NCBI GenBank assembly: GCA_007130445.1 | Contig: SLSM01000405.1 | Span: forward strand, 1 to 9,294 | DNA: 9,294 nucleotides | Direction of reading: 5' to 3' | Source: Trueperaceae bacterium | Lineage (GTDB): Bacteria; Deinococcota; Deinococci; Deinococcales; Trueperaceae | Shown here: one piece after another, positions 1 to 8,728 of the stretch | Layout: every line of letters begins with the position of its first letter | Position numbering within the stretch: the first letter of the stretch is position 1 | Position numbers and translations under genes: made by a program | Notes under the pieces: generated by a model | What the model was told of the DNA's origin: nothing | Database searches by the model: none | The model's input: only the letters and a program-made list of their open reading frames with translations

Positions 1-342
1 AGCCAGCAGTTCGACGTCAAGCCGGTCGGCGAGCTCGGCCAGAAGATCGTCGCCTACAACGGCAAGAAGGTCTACGTCGGCATCCGCCCCGAGAACCTCG
101 GCCTGCGCGGCACCTCGAAGATCGCCGAGAACGAGAACATCATCAAGGCCGAGGTGGAAGTCGTCGAGCCGCTCGGCGCCGAGACCCACATCCTGGCCAG
201 CGTCGGTGGCGACCAGACGCTCGTCGCCCGGGTCGACCCGCACGCGCGCGTCAAGCCCGGCGAGAAGATCGAGCTCCTCGCCGACCTCGACTTCCTCCAC
301 GCCTTCGACCTCGAGGTCGAGAACAACATCCGCTACTCCTGA
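1..342 (+). CDS. Sugar ABC transporter ATP-binding protein (MalK/UgpC type), C-terminal part
   Basis: This is the last 113 residues of an ABC importer ATPase; the nucleotide-binding domain lies before the window. Frame 1 is open from base 1 to a TGA at 340-342. What remains is the C-terminal regulatory OB/TOBE domain typical of MalK, UgpC and MsmX proteins. The VGIRPENLGL block (residues about 26-35) is the family hallmark at the start of this domain. It is followed by a second repeat (VEVVEPLGAETHI) and the usual ending, AFDLEVENNIRYS. Such proteins sit on the cytoplasmic face of the membrane and drive uptake of maltose, trehalose, glycerol-3-phosphate or other sugars by ATP hydrolysis. Substrate cannot be read from this fragment, because one ATPase often serves several permeases. 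A strong GC hairpin follows at 369-400. Family is secure; the precise symbol is not. Confidence 0.9.
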   Translation, partial: SQQFDVKPVGELGQKIVAYNGKKVYVGIRPENLGLRGTSKIAENENIIKAEVEVVEPLGAETHILASVGGDQTLVARVDPHARVKPGEKIELLADLDFLHAFDLEVENNIRYS

Positions 343-368
343 TCTGTCCGTCTCGCACGCACGTCATC

Positions 369-400
369 ACGCCCCGGGCGCTCCGCTGCGCCCGGGGCGT
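369..400 (+). terminator. Perfect 13-bp GC hairpin after the ABC transporter gene
   Basis: Bases 369-381 and 388-400 are exact reverse complements around a six-base loop (tccgct, 382-387). The stem lies 26 bases after the transporter stop codon and ends 11 bases before the ABC-F start, so it is well placed to end or protect the upstream mRNA. There is no run of T after it, so it is not a canonical intrinsic terminator. It may be a U-tract-independent terminator or a 3'-end stabiliser. Its right arm shares its last base with the putative -10 box of the next gene. Confidence 0.6.
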
Positions 401-405
401 ACACT
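400..405 (+). promoter_or_regulatory. Putative leaderless -10 box (TACACT) of the ABC-F gene
   Basis: TACACT lies exactly six bases before the ATG at 412, and no purine-rich Shine-Dalgarno is present between 380 and 411. A TAnnnT box at this distance would start transcription at or next to the A of the start codon, giving a leaderless mRNA, a common arrangement in Deinococcus and Thermus. No -35 element is recognisable, because the -35 zone falls inside the GC hairpin. The motif is seen directly; its use as a promoter is inferred. Confidence 0.5.
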
Positions 406-411
406 TGCCGG

Positions 412-2379
<1,968 letters not shown>

Positions 2380-2384
2380 GCCCC

Positions 2385-3152
2385 GTGAAACGCGTCCGAT
2401 ACCAGAGCTTCGACGGCATCCATTGGGGCGAGCTCGACGGGGGCTCGGTCCAGCAGCTGACCGGCATGATGGGTTCGCCGACCGGGCATCAGGTGCACCT
2501 GTCAGACGTCACCCTGCTCGCCCCGTGCGAGCCGCGCCTGATCGTCTGCGTCGGCAAGAACTACGCCTCGCACGTCGTCGAGATGGGCGGCTCCGCCGAC
2601 GCCCTGCCGAGCGAACCCGGCATCTTCCTCAAGGGTGTCAACACGCTCTCGGGGCCCGGCGACGACATCCCCTCGCCGCCGTGGACCGACGAGCTGCACT
2701 TCGAGGGCGAGCTCGCCGTCGTGATCGCCCGCACCATGCGCGACGTGGCGCCCGAGGACGCACTGTCACACGTGCTCGGGTACACCTGCGCCCTCGACGT
2801 CACCGCGCGCGACAAGCAGCGCAGCGACCTGCAGTGGTTCCGCGCCAAGTCGGCGGACGGCTTCTGCCCCGTCGGCCCCTGGCTCGAGACCGATCTCGAG
2901 CCGGGCGACCTGCGCGTCCAGACCTTCGTCAACGGCGTGCTGCGCCAAGACGGCTCCACGCGCGACCTGATCTTCGACGTCCCGACGATCCTCTCGTACC
3001 TCAGCCGCGTCGTCACCCTGTCGCCCGGCGACCTCGTGCTGACCGGCACGCCCGAGGGCGTCGGGCGGCTCTCGCCCGGCGACGCCGTCGAGGTCGTCAT
3101 CGACGCCATCGGTACGCTCGAGAACCGCGTCGCGGATCGCCGGGAGGGGTGA
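2385..3152 (+). CDS. Fumarylacetoacetate hydrolase (FAH) family protein
   Basis: This 255-residue protein has the short-form FAH fold found in acylpyruvases, oxaloacetate decarboxylases and hydroxyheptadienedioate isomerases. These soluble, Mg-dependent enzymes cleave, decarboxylate or isomerise beta-dicarbonyl acids. Residues 1-45 form the small N-terminal domain often seen before this fold. VGKNYASHVVEM carries the His63/Glu66 dyad. HFEGELAVV supplies metal ligands Glu107 and Glu109, and CALDVTARD supplies Asp138. Lys155 (RAKSADGF) and GTPEGVG (221-227) complete the active site. Start choice: GTG 2385 gives MKRVRY, a typical family beginning, and lies seven bases after TAGAGT. GTG 2376 would add three residues and overlap the ABC-F stop by four bases, as in coupled translation. 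An MBL-fold gene follows after seven bases. The exact substrate cannot be assigned, and no aromatic-degradation genes are nearby. Confidence 0.92.
   Translation: MKRVRYQSFDGIHWGELDGGSVQQLTGMMGSPTGHQVHLSDVTLLAPCEPRLIVCVGKNYASHVVEMGGSADALPSEPGIFLKGVNTLSGPGDDIPSPPWTDELHFEGELAVVIARTMRDVAPEDALSHVLGYTCALDVTARDKQRSDLQWFRAKSADGFCPVGPWLETDLEPGDLRVQTFVNGVLRQDGSTRDLIFDVPTILSYLSRVVTLSPGDLVLTGTPEGVGRLSPGDAVEVVIDAIGTLENRVADRREG
3143..3148 (+). promoter_or_regulatory. Shine-Dalgarno (GGAGGG) for the MBL-fold gene
   Basis: GGAGGG lies at the very end of the FAH-family gene, 11 bases before GTG 3160, with a GTGA match to the 16S tail continuing just after it. The spacing is slightly long, but this is the only ribosome-binding match near the N-terminus of the MBL protein and it supports the GTG start. 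Confidence 0.55.
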
Positions 3153-3159
3153 CGCGCCG

Positions 3160-4131
3160 GTGTCGCCCGCGCTGCGACTCCGTGACGGCGCCGCGCTGAT
3201 CGACACCGGACATGCCGGCAGGCCCGGGACGATCGGCGTCTACCTGGTCCCGCAGCGCGGCGACGCGGGGCGCGCCGGCCGCTTCGACCTCGTCGAGGTC
3301 GGGGCCGAGATCGACCTCGCGACGGTGGAGCGCGCCATCGCCGACCTCGGCTTCGAGCCCGGCGGTGTCGAACGCGTGCTCGTCACGCACATCCACCTCG
3401 ATCACGCCGGGGCGGCCGGCGCCTGGGCCACCAGGCACGGCGCGCGCGTCGTCGTGCTCCGGGCCGGGGCGGAGCACCTGCTCGACCCGAGCCGGCTGCT
3501 GAAGAGCGCTCGGCGCGTCTACGGCGACGCGATGGAGCGGACCTGGGGCGGTATGACGCCGCTCCCGGCCGCCTCGCTCCAGGCGGTGGACGACGGCGAC
3601 GTCATCGACGTCGGTGGGCGCCGGGTGCGCGTTGTCGCCACGCCCGGGCACGCACGGCATCACGCCGCGTTCGCGTGGGAGGGTGGCGAGGTCTACACCG
3701 GCGACGCCGCCGGGGTGCGCTTCGCGCCCTGGTCGGTGGTGCGCCCCGCAGTGCCGCCGCCCGAGGTCGACCTGGCCGCCTGGGACGCCAGCTTCGAGCG
3801 CTTGAGTGCGCTGGAGCCCCGTGAGCTCCGGCTGACGCACTTCGGCGCGTTCGACGACGTGGCCAGGCACCTGGCCGCGGCGCGCGAGCGCACCCACGCG
3901 TGGGCCGACGCCCTGTTGGCGTGGGCGCAACGCGGCGCCACCCGCGCCGACGCCCGCCGCATGTGCGACGATCTCGCGCGCGCCGAACTCGCAGCGGCCG
4001 GCGCCGACGCCGCCACCGTGGGGCGTTACCTCGCGACCAGCGACGCCGCCATGAGCGTCGCCGGCCTGGAGCGCTACTGGCGCACGCAGCATCCGGAGCG
4101 CTGGCCGGGATGGAGGGACGACGATGCCTGA
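3160..4131 (+). CDS. MBL-fold metallo-hydrolase
   Basis: This is a 323-residue metallo-beta-lactamase-fold hydrolase predicted to bind two metal ions. The ligands are all present: His77, His79, Asp81 and His82 in THIHLDHAG; His164 in ATPGHARHH; Asp182 in YTGDAAG; His227 in RLTHFG. The N-terminal IDTGHAGRPGTIGVYL and the DPSRLLKSARRVYGD block (109-123) belong to a subgroup I recall as common in Deinococcota and annotated only as MBL hydrolase. The tail from about 240 is an Ala/Arg-rich helical region outside the catalytic core. The fold covers thioesterases, glyoxalase II, lactonases and nucleases; the substrate here is unknown. The GTG start follows a GGAGGG site. The gene begins seven bases after the FAH-family stop and overlaps purN by eight bases (4124-4131), so co-transcription with both neighbours is very likely. 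Confidence 0.9.
   Translation: MSPALRLRDGAALIDTGHAGRPGTIGVYLVPQRGDAGRAGRFDLVEVGAEIDLATVERAIADLGFEPGGVERVLVTHIHLDHAGAAGAWATRHGARVVVLRAGAEHLLDPSRLLKSARRVYGDAMERTWGGMTPLPAASLQAVDDGDVIDVGGRRVRVVATPGHARHHAAFAWEGGEVYTGDAAGVRFAPWSVVRPAVPPPEVDLAAWDASFERLSALEPRELRLTHFGAFDDVARHLAAARERTHAWADALLAWAQRGATRADARRMCDDLARAELAAAGADAATVGRYLATSDAAMSVAGLERYWRTQHPERWPGWRDDDA
4112..4117 (+). promoter_or_regulatory. Shine-Dalgarno (GGAGGG) for purN
   Basis: GGAGGG sits six bases before ATG 4124, inside the last codons of the MBL gene. It fixes the purN start at 4124 and shows that purN is translated from the shared mRNA, with its start overlapping the MBL stop codon. Confidence 0.75.
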
Positions 4132-4732
4132 GTGTCCGTTCCCGCTCGCTCGACAGGCTCGTCTGGCCGTGTTCGCATCGGGTCGCGGGTCCAACCTCGC
4201 GTCGCTGCTCGCGGCCTTCCCGCCCGCCGGCGACGAGCCCCTGGCCGCCGTGCGGCTGGTGCTCTCGGACCGCGCCGGAGCGCAGGCGCTCGCTCGGGCC
4301 GAGGCCGTCGGCGTCGTCGCCGTGCACGTCCCCTTCGGCCGCGACCGGGACGGCTTCGAGCGCCGCGCCGACGCGCTGTTGCGCGACCACGCCATCGACC
4401 TGGTGTGCCTCGCCGGCTTCATGCGCGTGCTGTCGCCCGACTTCGTCGAGCGCTGGCACGGCCGCGTGCTCAACGTGCACCCGAGCCTGCTGCCGGCCTT
4501 CCGCGGCCTCCACGCGCAGCGCCAGGCCCTGGAGGCCGGCGTGCGCGAGTCGGGCTGCACGGTCCACTTCGTCGATGCCGGGGTCGACACCGGCCACGCG
4601 ATCGTCCAGCGCCGCGTGGCGCTCACCGCGGGCGACGACGAGGCCAGCCTCGCGGCGCGCATCCTCGACCAGGAGCACCTCGCCTACCCCGAGGCCGTCC
4701 GCCTGGTGTTGCGCGGCGAAGTGCGGCCGTGA
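4124..4732 (+). CDS. purN: Phosphoribosylglycinamide formyltransferase (GART 1)
   Basis: PurN transfers a formyl group from 10-formyltetrahydrofolate to glycinamide ribonucleotide, the third step of de novo purine synthesis, in the cytoplasm. The 202 residues match the single-domain enzyme of about 200-215. ASGRGSN (18-24) is the phosphate-binding loop. Residues 96-104 (LAGFMRVLS) precede the catalytic block LNVHPSLLP, in which Asn117 and His119 correspond to E. coli Asn106 and His108. Asp155 in GVDTG corresponds to Asp144. GLHAQRQAL (128-136) is also standard. The GVDTG motif is followed by His158 where a Pro is usual, a mild oddity. A clear Shine-Dalgarno lies six bases before ATG 4124. The start overlaps the MBL gene by eight bases and the stop overlaps purD by four (GTGA), so translation is probably coupled to the next pathway gene. 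Confidence 0.97.
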   Translation: MPECPFPLARQARLAVFASGRGSNLASLLAAFPPAGDEPLAAVRLVLSDRAGAQALARAEAVGVVAVHVPFGRDRDGFERRADALLRDHAIDLVCLAGFMRVLSPDFVERWHGRVLNVHPSLLPAFRGLHAQRQALEAGVRESGCTVHFVDAGVDTGHAIVQRRVALTAGDDEASLAARILDQEHLAYPEAVRLVLRGEVRP

Positions 4733-5979
4733 GCGCTGCGAGGGTCCTGGTGGTGGGTGGCGGAGGCCGCGAGCACGCGCTCGCGTGGGCGCTCGAGCGC
4801 TCCCCGCGCGTCGGCGAGGTGCTGGTGGCACCCGGCAACGCCGGCACCGTCCCCGCGCACGGCATGCCCGACCCCGTCGACGTCGACGCCTTCGCCGACG
4901 CGGCGCGCGACCGCGCGTTCGACCTGGTGGTGATCGGCCCCGAGGCGCCGCTGGTGGCGGGCCTCGCCGACGCCTGCCGCGCTCGGGGGCTCCTGGTCTA
5001 CGGTCCCGCCGCCGCCGCGGCGCGCCTCGAGGCGTCCAAGGTGGACGCCAAGGCCTTCATGCTGCGCCACGGCGTGCCGACCGCGGCGGCTCGCCGCTGC
5101 GACGATGCGTCGAGCGCGCTGGCGGCCATCACGGAGCTCGGCGCGCCGATCGTGGTCAAGCGTTCGGGCCTGGCCGGCGGCAAGGGCGTGACGGTCGCCG
5201 AGAGCGTGGACGCCGCCGAGGCGGCCGTGCTCGAGGCGTTCGCCGCCGGCGAGGACGCCGTGCTGCTCGAGGAGCGGCTCGTCGGGCAGGAGGTGTCGCT
5301 GCTCGTCGTGTGCGACGGCCGCGACGCCGTGCCGCTGCGGCTGGCCCAGGACTACAAGCAGGCCGAGGACGGCGACCGCGGCCCGATGACCGGCGGCATG
5401 GGCACCGTCGCGCCGGTCGGCCTGCTCGACGACGCGGCGCTCGAGGGCGTCATGCGCGCCGTGGTCCGGCCGACGCTCGACGGCCTGCGGGCCGAGGGGA
5501 CGCCGTTCGTCGGGACGCTGTTCGTCGGGCTGATGCTGACCGCGCGTGGCCCTCTGGTGCTCGAGTACAACGTGCGCTTCGGTGACCCGGAGACGCAGGC
5601 CCTGCTCCCGCTGCTCGAGAGCGACCTGTTCGAGCTGCTGCGTGACGCCGCCCGCGGCGCGCTCGGCGCGCGAGCGCTGCGCTGGCGCGCCGGCGCCTGC
5701 GCCTGCATCGTGATGGCCGCCCCCGGCTACCCCGGCTCGCCGCGCTTCGGAACGCCGCTCTCGGTGCCCGGCGACCTCGGCGCCGACGTGGTGGTGTTCC
5801 ACGCCGGCACGCGGCTCGAGGCCGGGCGCCTGGTCAGCGCGGGTGGGCGTGTCCTGAACGTCGTCGCGCTCGGGCACGACGTGGCTCAGGCCGTCGCGCG
5901 CGCGTACGGCGCGGTCGAGCGCATCGGCTTCGACGACGCCCACTACCGGCGCGACATCGGCGCGCGCCTCGCCACGTGA
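4729..5979 (+). CDS. purD: Phosphoribosylamine-glycine ligase (GAR synthetase)
   Basis: PurD joins glycine to phosphoribosylamine using ATP, the second step of purine synthesis, producing the substrate of PurN. The 416-residue length is typical. The N-terminal domain shows VLVVGGGGREHALAW (6-20), APGNAGT (34-40) and IGPEAPLVAGL (69-79). The ATP-grasp region carries KRSGLAGGKGV (144-154), QDYKQAEDGDRGPMTGGMG (207-225) and the metal-binding end EYNVRFGDPETQ (279-290). A C-terminal domain follows to about 416. The glycine-rich loop differs from the common KADGLAAGKGV form. A similar K-x-S-G-L-A form is what I recall from Deinococcus PurD, so it looks like a lineage variant rather than a defect. 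The start is GTG 4729 in the GTGA overlap with the purN stop, with no Shine-Dalgarno of its own, as expected for coupled translation. Upstream in-frame starts lie inside purN and give no PurD-like sequence. Confidence 0.97.
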   Translation: MSAARVLVVGGGGREHALAWALERSPRVGEVLVAPGNAGTVPAHGMPDPVDVDAFADAARDRAFDLVVIGPEAPLVAGLADACRARGLLVYGPAAAAARLEASKVDAKAFMLRHGVPTAAARRCDDASSALAAITELGAPIVVKRSGLAGGKGVTVAESVDAAEAAVLEAFAAGEDAVLLEERLVGQEVSLLVVCDGRDAVPLRLAQDYKQAEDGDRGPMTGGMGTVAPVGLLDDAALEGVMRAVVRPTLDGLRAEGTPFVGTLFVGLMLTARGPLVLEYNVRFGDPETQALLPLLESDLFELLRDAARGALGARALRWRAGACACIVMAAPGYPGSPRFGTPLSVPGDLGADVVVFHAGTRLEAGRLVSAGGRVLNVVALGHDVAQAVARAYGAVERIGFDDAHYRRDIGARLAT

Positions 5980-6027
5980 CGCGTCCAGCGCGCGACTTCC
6001 TCACACGGTGTCCCGAGCGCCACGCGG

Positions 6028-6033
6028 TATCGT
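6028..6033 (+). promoter_or_regulatory. Putative leaderless -10 box (TATCGT) of the lipoprotein gene
   Basis: TATCGT stands five bases before ATG 6039, in a 59-base gap after purD, with no Shine-Dalgarno. The placement resembles the boxes before the ABC-F and FAH-family genes. No convincing -35 element was found. If used, this gene would have its own leaderless transcript rather than depending on the pur operon. Confidence 0.4.
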
Positions 6034-6038
6034 GGCCC

Positions 6039-6728
6039 ATGGCACGACACACGCTGCTCGCCACGCTCCTGATCGTCGCGTTGGGCGCCGCCTGCGCGCC
6101 GACCGCCGACGCGCCACGGCTCGACGTCCAGCAGCTCAGCGAGAGCGTCTCCTTCTACCCCCGCGAGACCGGCGCGCGTTGGGCGTACGTCCGCGACGGC
6201 GCCGCGCTCGACGGCATCCGTTACGTCGAGACCGTCGATGGCCCGACCGTGATCGACGGCGACGTCTGGATCGCGTTCCGACTCGTCGGTGGCGGGCAAG
6301 ACGTCACGCACTACCGCCAGTTCCGCAGCGACGGCGTCTACCTCCGGCGCCAGGTGCGCCCGGGTGCGACGATCGACTTCGACCCGCCGATCCGCGAGAT
6401 GCCCGGCGAGGGCGAGTTGCGCGTCGGCCTGACGTGGCGCGGCGAGACGGTGGCGAACCAGCGCTATCCGAGCGCCGCCCCCGGCCTGCAGCGCATCACC
6501 GTGCCGGTCGAGTACGTCTACACCGTCGTCGATCGCCGGCCGGTGAGCGTGGCTGGGGCGTCGTTTGAGGTGTTCGTCGTCGACCGCACGGTGCGTCAGT
6601 ACGACGACACCGGCGCCGTCAGCGACGAACTCGTGCGCACCGTCTGGTTCGAGCCCTTCGTCGGCACGGTGCGGCACGAGAACGGCTGGTTCCTGGTCGA
6701 GACCAACGTGCGCTCGGCGGCGCCGTGA
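6039..6728 (+). CDS. Predicted secreted lipoprotein of unknown function
   Basis: The 229-residue product starts with a short lipoprotein-type signal peptide: Arg3-His4, a hydrophobic stretch at residues 6-16 (LLATLLIVALG) and Cys19 in LGAAC. Gly at position -3 makes the lipobox non-ideal, so ordinary secretion is possible. After cleavage, the protein would be an envelope-anchored domain rich in short polar beta-strand-like segments. Recurrent features are FYPRETGARWAYV (about 35-47), DVWIAFRLVGGGQDVTHYRQF (about 75-95), GLTWRGE (about 130-136) and the closing WFEPFVGTVRHENGWF. No catalytic motif or named family was recognised. I have a faint recollection of similar uncharacterised Deinococcota proteins with a YPxExGxxWxY opening, but could not verify it. 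ATG 6039 is chosen because it starts the signal peptide and follows TATCGT. GTG 5976, which overlaps the purD stop, would bury the signal behind 21 extra residues. Confidence 0.8.
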   Translation: MARHTLLATLLIVALGAACAPTADAPRLDVQQLSESVSFYPRETGARWAYVRDGAALDGIRYVETVDGPTVIDGDVWIAFRLVGGGQDVTHYRQFRSDGVYLRRQVRPGATIDFDPPIREMPGEGELRVGLTWRGETVANQRYPSAAPGLQRITVPVEYVYTVVDRRPVSVAGASFEVFVVDRTVRQYDDTGAVSDELVRTVWFEPFVGTVRHENGWFLVETNVRSAAP

Positions 6729-6796
6729 CGCCGGCGGTCCGCGGGCCGGGACGTGAACCTGGTGCTGGCTCACGAAGCGCTCGCGGCGCCGCTCGG

Positions 6797-6802
6797 TAGG
6801 CT
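6797..6802 (+). promoter_or_regulatory. Possible -10 box (TAGGCT) upstream of dxs
   Basis: TAGGCT is the only TAnnnT box in the 107-base gap before dxs and lies 33 bases before its start codon. That would leave a short leader containing the GGGGAGG site at 6822-6828. No convincing TTGACA-like element is seen at the expected distance. This is a weak, motif-only suggestion. Confidence 0.3.
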
Positions 6803-6821
6803 GCCGGCACGGTTGCCAGGC

Positions 6822-6828
6822 GGGGAGG
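6822..6828 (+). promoter_or_regulatory. Shine-Dalgarno (GGGGAGG) of dxs
   Basis: GGGGAGG lies seven bases before GTG 6836 and is a strong match to the 16S tail at good spacing. It decides the GTG start of dxs and contrasts with the genes in this window that appear leaderless. Confidence 0.75.
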
Positions 6829-6835
6829 ATCGCAG

Positions 6836-8728
6836 GTGGGCTTGCTCGACCACATCACCGGACATCAGGACGTCGCGCGCCTGCGCAGCGACGAGCTCAA
6901 GGCGTTGGCGTCGGAGTTGCGCGAAGAGATCATCGATGTGTGTGCCGAGACCGGTGGTCATCTGGCCTCCAGCCTCGGCGCGGTCGAGCTGACCGTCGCA
7001 CTGCACCACGTCTACGACACGGCCCGTGACCGCATCGTGTGGGACGTCGGGCACCAGACGTACGGCCACAAGATCCTGACCGGTCGTCGTGACCGCATGC
7101 GCTCCATCCGGCGCCATGGCGGGCTCGCCGGCTTCACGACCAGCAGCGAGTCCGAGCACGACGCGTTGACCGTCGGTCACGCCAGCACGAGCCTCGCAGC
7201 CGCCTTCGGCATGGCGCTGGCGCGCGACGCGCGCCAGGCGCCCTACGACGTCGCCGCGGTGATCGGCGACGGCGCCCTCACGGGCGGCATGGCGCTCGCG
7301 GCGCTCAACCAGATCGGGCACGTCAAGCCGCGCATGACGATCGTGCTCAACGACAACGAGATGTCGATCAGCGAGAACGTGGGCGCGCTCAACACGTTCA
7401 TGCGCCAGCTCCAGGTCCAGCCCTGGTTCCAGCGGGCCGAGCAGACCGGTAAGGAGGCGCTCAGCGACCTCTGGGCACCTCTGGCGGAGGTCACCAGCCG
7501 CGCCAAGACGGCCGCCCGACGCTTCTTCGACCCCGCCTCGAACAACCCCTTCATGGCGATGGGGCTGCGCTACGTCGGGCCGATCGACGGCCACGACGTC
7601 GAGCAGCTGGCGTACTACCTGCGTCACATCCGCGAACTCGACGGCCCCACCATGCTGCACATCATCACGCGCAAGGGCAAGGGCTACGAGGTCGCGGAGG
7701 CCGACCCGATCACCTGGCACGGCGCATCGACGTTCGACCGCCTCGAACCGGCGGCCGCCGGGAAGGGGTACCAGTGGTCCGATGCGTTCGGTGACGCCGC
7801 CTGCGCGCTCGCCGACGCCGACGACCGGGTGTGGGTCATCACCCCGGCGATGCGCGAGGGGAGCGGCCTGGTGCGCTACTCGCGCGAGCACGCGCGGCGC
7901 TACATCGACGTCGGCATCGCGGAGGACGTCGCCGTCACGACCGCAGCCGGCCTGGCGTTGCGGGGCGAGAAGCCGATCCTCGCGATCTACAGCTCGTTCT
8001 TGCAACGCGGTTACGACCAGGTGATCCACGACGTCAGCCTCGAGCGCCTCGACGTGGTCTTCGCCATCGACCGCGCCGGCCTGGTCGGTGGCGACGGCAT
8101 GACGCATCAGGGCGTCTACGACGTCTCGTACCTGCGGGCGATCCCCAACCTGTCGGTGGCGATGCCGCGCGACGTCCCGCAGCTCCGCGGCATGCTGAAG
8201 GCCGCGCTGGAGCGCGGCGGCCCGGTCGCGCTGCGCTGGCCGCGCGGCAGCGCCACGCCCGCCCCCGACGCCCCGGTCGAGGCCTGGGACGAGGTCGTGT
8301 GGGGCACCTGGGAGCGCCTCAAGCCCGGCGACCAGGTGGTGCTGCTCGGCTTCGGCCCGACGGTCGGCACCGCGCTGAGCGTGGCCGGCGACGACCCGCG
8401 CGTGGGTGTCGTCGACGCGCGCTTCGTCAAGCCGCTCGACGTCGCCATGCTCCTCGCCCTCGCCGACGCCGGGTCGACGATCGTCACGATCGAGGACCAC
8501 GTCCTCCACGGCGGCCTCGGGTCGGCGGTCGTCGAGGCGCTGGCGGACCACGGCCGCGCCGCGCGCGTCGTGCGCCTCGGGATCCCCGACGTCCACGTCG
8601 ACCACGGCGACCCGAAGCGCCAGCAGGAAGAGCTCGGCTACGGCGAGGAGGCGGTGCGGACGCGCGTGGCGGCGCTGCTGGCCGAGCGTGAGGCCGTTGT
8701 TGACACGCCGCAGGCCGCATCGGTATAG
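6836..8728 (+). CDS. dxs: 1-deoxy-D-xylulose-5-phosphate synthase
   Basis: DXS condenses pyruvate and glyceraldehyde 3-phosphate, with thiamine diphosphate and Mg, to start the MEP isoprenoid pathway. The 630 residues are full length. The first domain has GGHLASSLG with His42, WDVGHQTYGHKILTGRRD (69-86) with His73, IGDGALTGG (143-151) and NDNEMSISENVGALN (172-186), which bind ThDP and metal. The central domain has RYIDVGIAEDVAVTTAAG with catalytic Glu363, then Tyr385, Arg391, and DRAGLVGGDGMTHQG with Asp420 and His424. A transketolase C-terminal domain follows from about 480 (VVDARFVKPLD, IEDHVLHGGLGSAV). Where E. coli has E-Q-H at the catalytic Glu, this protein has E-D-V. I recall E-E-V in D. 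radiodurans DXS, so this supports a Deinococcota origin. The start is GTG 6836 with a strong Shine-Dalgarno. Its last codons contain the tRNA operon promoter. Confidence 0.98.
   Translation: MGLLDHITGHQDVARLRSDELKALASELREEIIDVCAETGGHLASSLGAVELTVALHHVYDTARDRIVWDVGHQTYGHKILTGRRDRMRSIRRHGGLAGFTTSSESEHDALTVGHASTSLAAAFGMALARDARQAPYDVAAVIGDGALTGGMALAALNQIGHVKPRMTIVLNDNEMSISENVGALNTFMRQLQVQPWFQRAEQTGKEALSDLWAPLAEVTSRAKTAARRFFDPASNNPFMAMGLRYVGPIDGHDVEQLAYYLRHIRELDGPTMLHIITRKGKGYEVAEADPITWHGASTFDRLEPAAAGKGYQWSDAFGDAACALADADDRVWVITPAMREGSGLVRYSREHARRYIDVGIAEDVAVTTAAGLALRGEKPILAIYSSFLQRGYDQVIHDVSLERLDVVFAIDRAGLVGGDGMTHQGVYDVSYLRAIPNLSVAMPRDVPQLRGMLKAALERGGPVALRWPRGSATPAPDAPVEAWDEVVWGTWERLKPGDQVVLLGFGPTVGTALSVAGDDPRVGVVDARFVKPLDVAMLLALADAGSTIVTIEDHVLHGGLGSAVVEALADHGRAARVVRLGIPDVHVDHGDPKRQQEELGYGEEAVRTRVAALLAEREAVVDTPQAASV

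Noticed and set aside
3097..4662. 521-codon minus-strand ORF opposite the MBL and purN genes
   Set aside because: The composition is Arg/Ala/Pro/Gly-biased, it spans two real genes and their overlap, and no domain is visible.
3900..5585. Long + strand ORF in a second frame over purN and purD
   Set aside because: It is Arg-rich shadow translation across two well-recognised genes.
5976..6038. GTG 5976 as an alternative start of the lipoprotein gene
   Set aside because: It would give a GTGA overlap with purD but adds 21 non-conserved-looking residues before a clean signal peptide that starts at ATG 6039.
6729..6835. Possible riboswitch (thiamine-diphosphate type) upstream of dxs
   Set aside because: The 107-base gap is too short and lacks recognisable TPP-riboswitch core sequences; only a weak -10 and a Shine-Dalgarno are seen.
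6770..8605. 611-codon minus-strand ORF opposite dxs
   Set aside because: It mirrors the dxs codon pattern and encodes a repetitive Val/Asp/Arg/His-rich product with no motif. dxs on the + strand is unambiguous.
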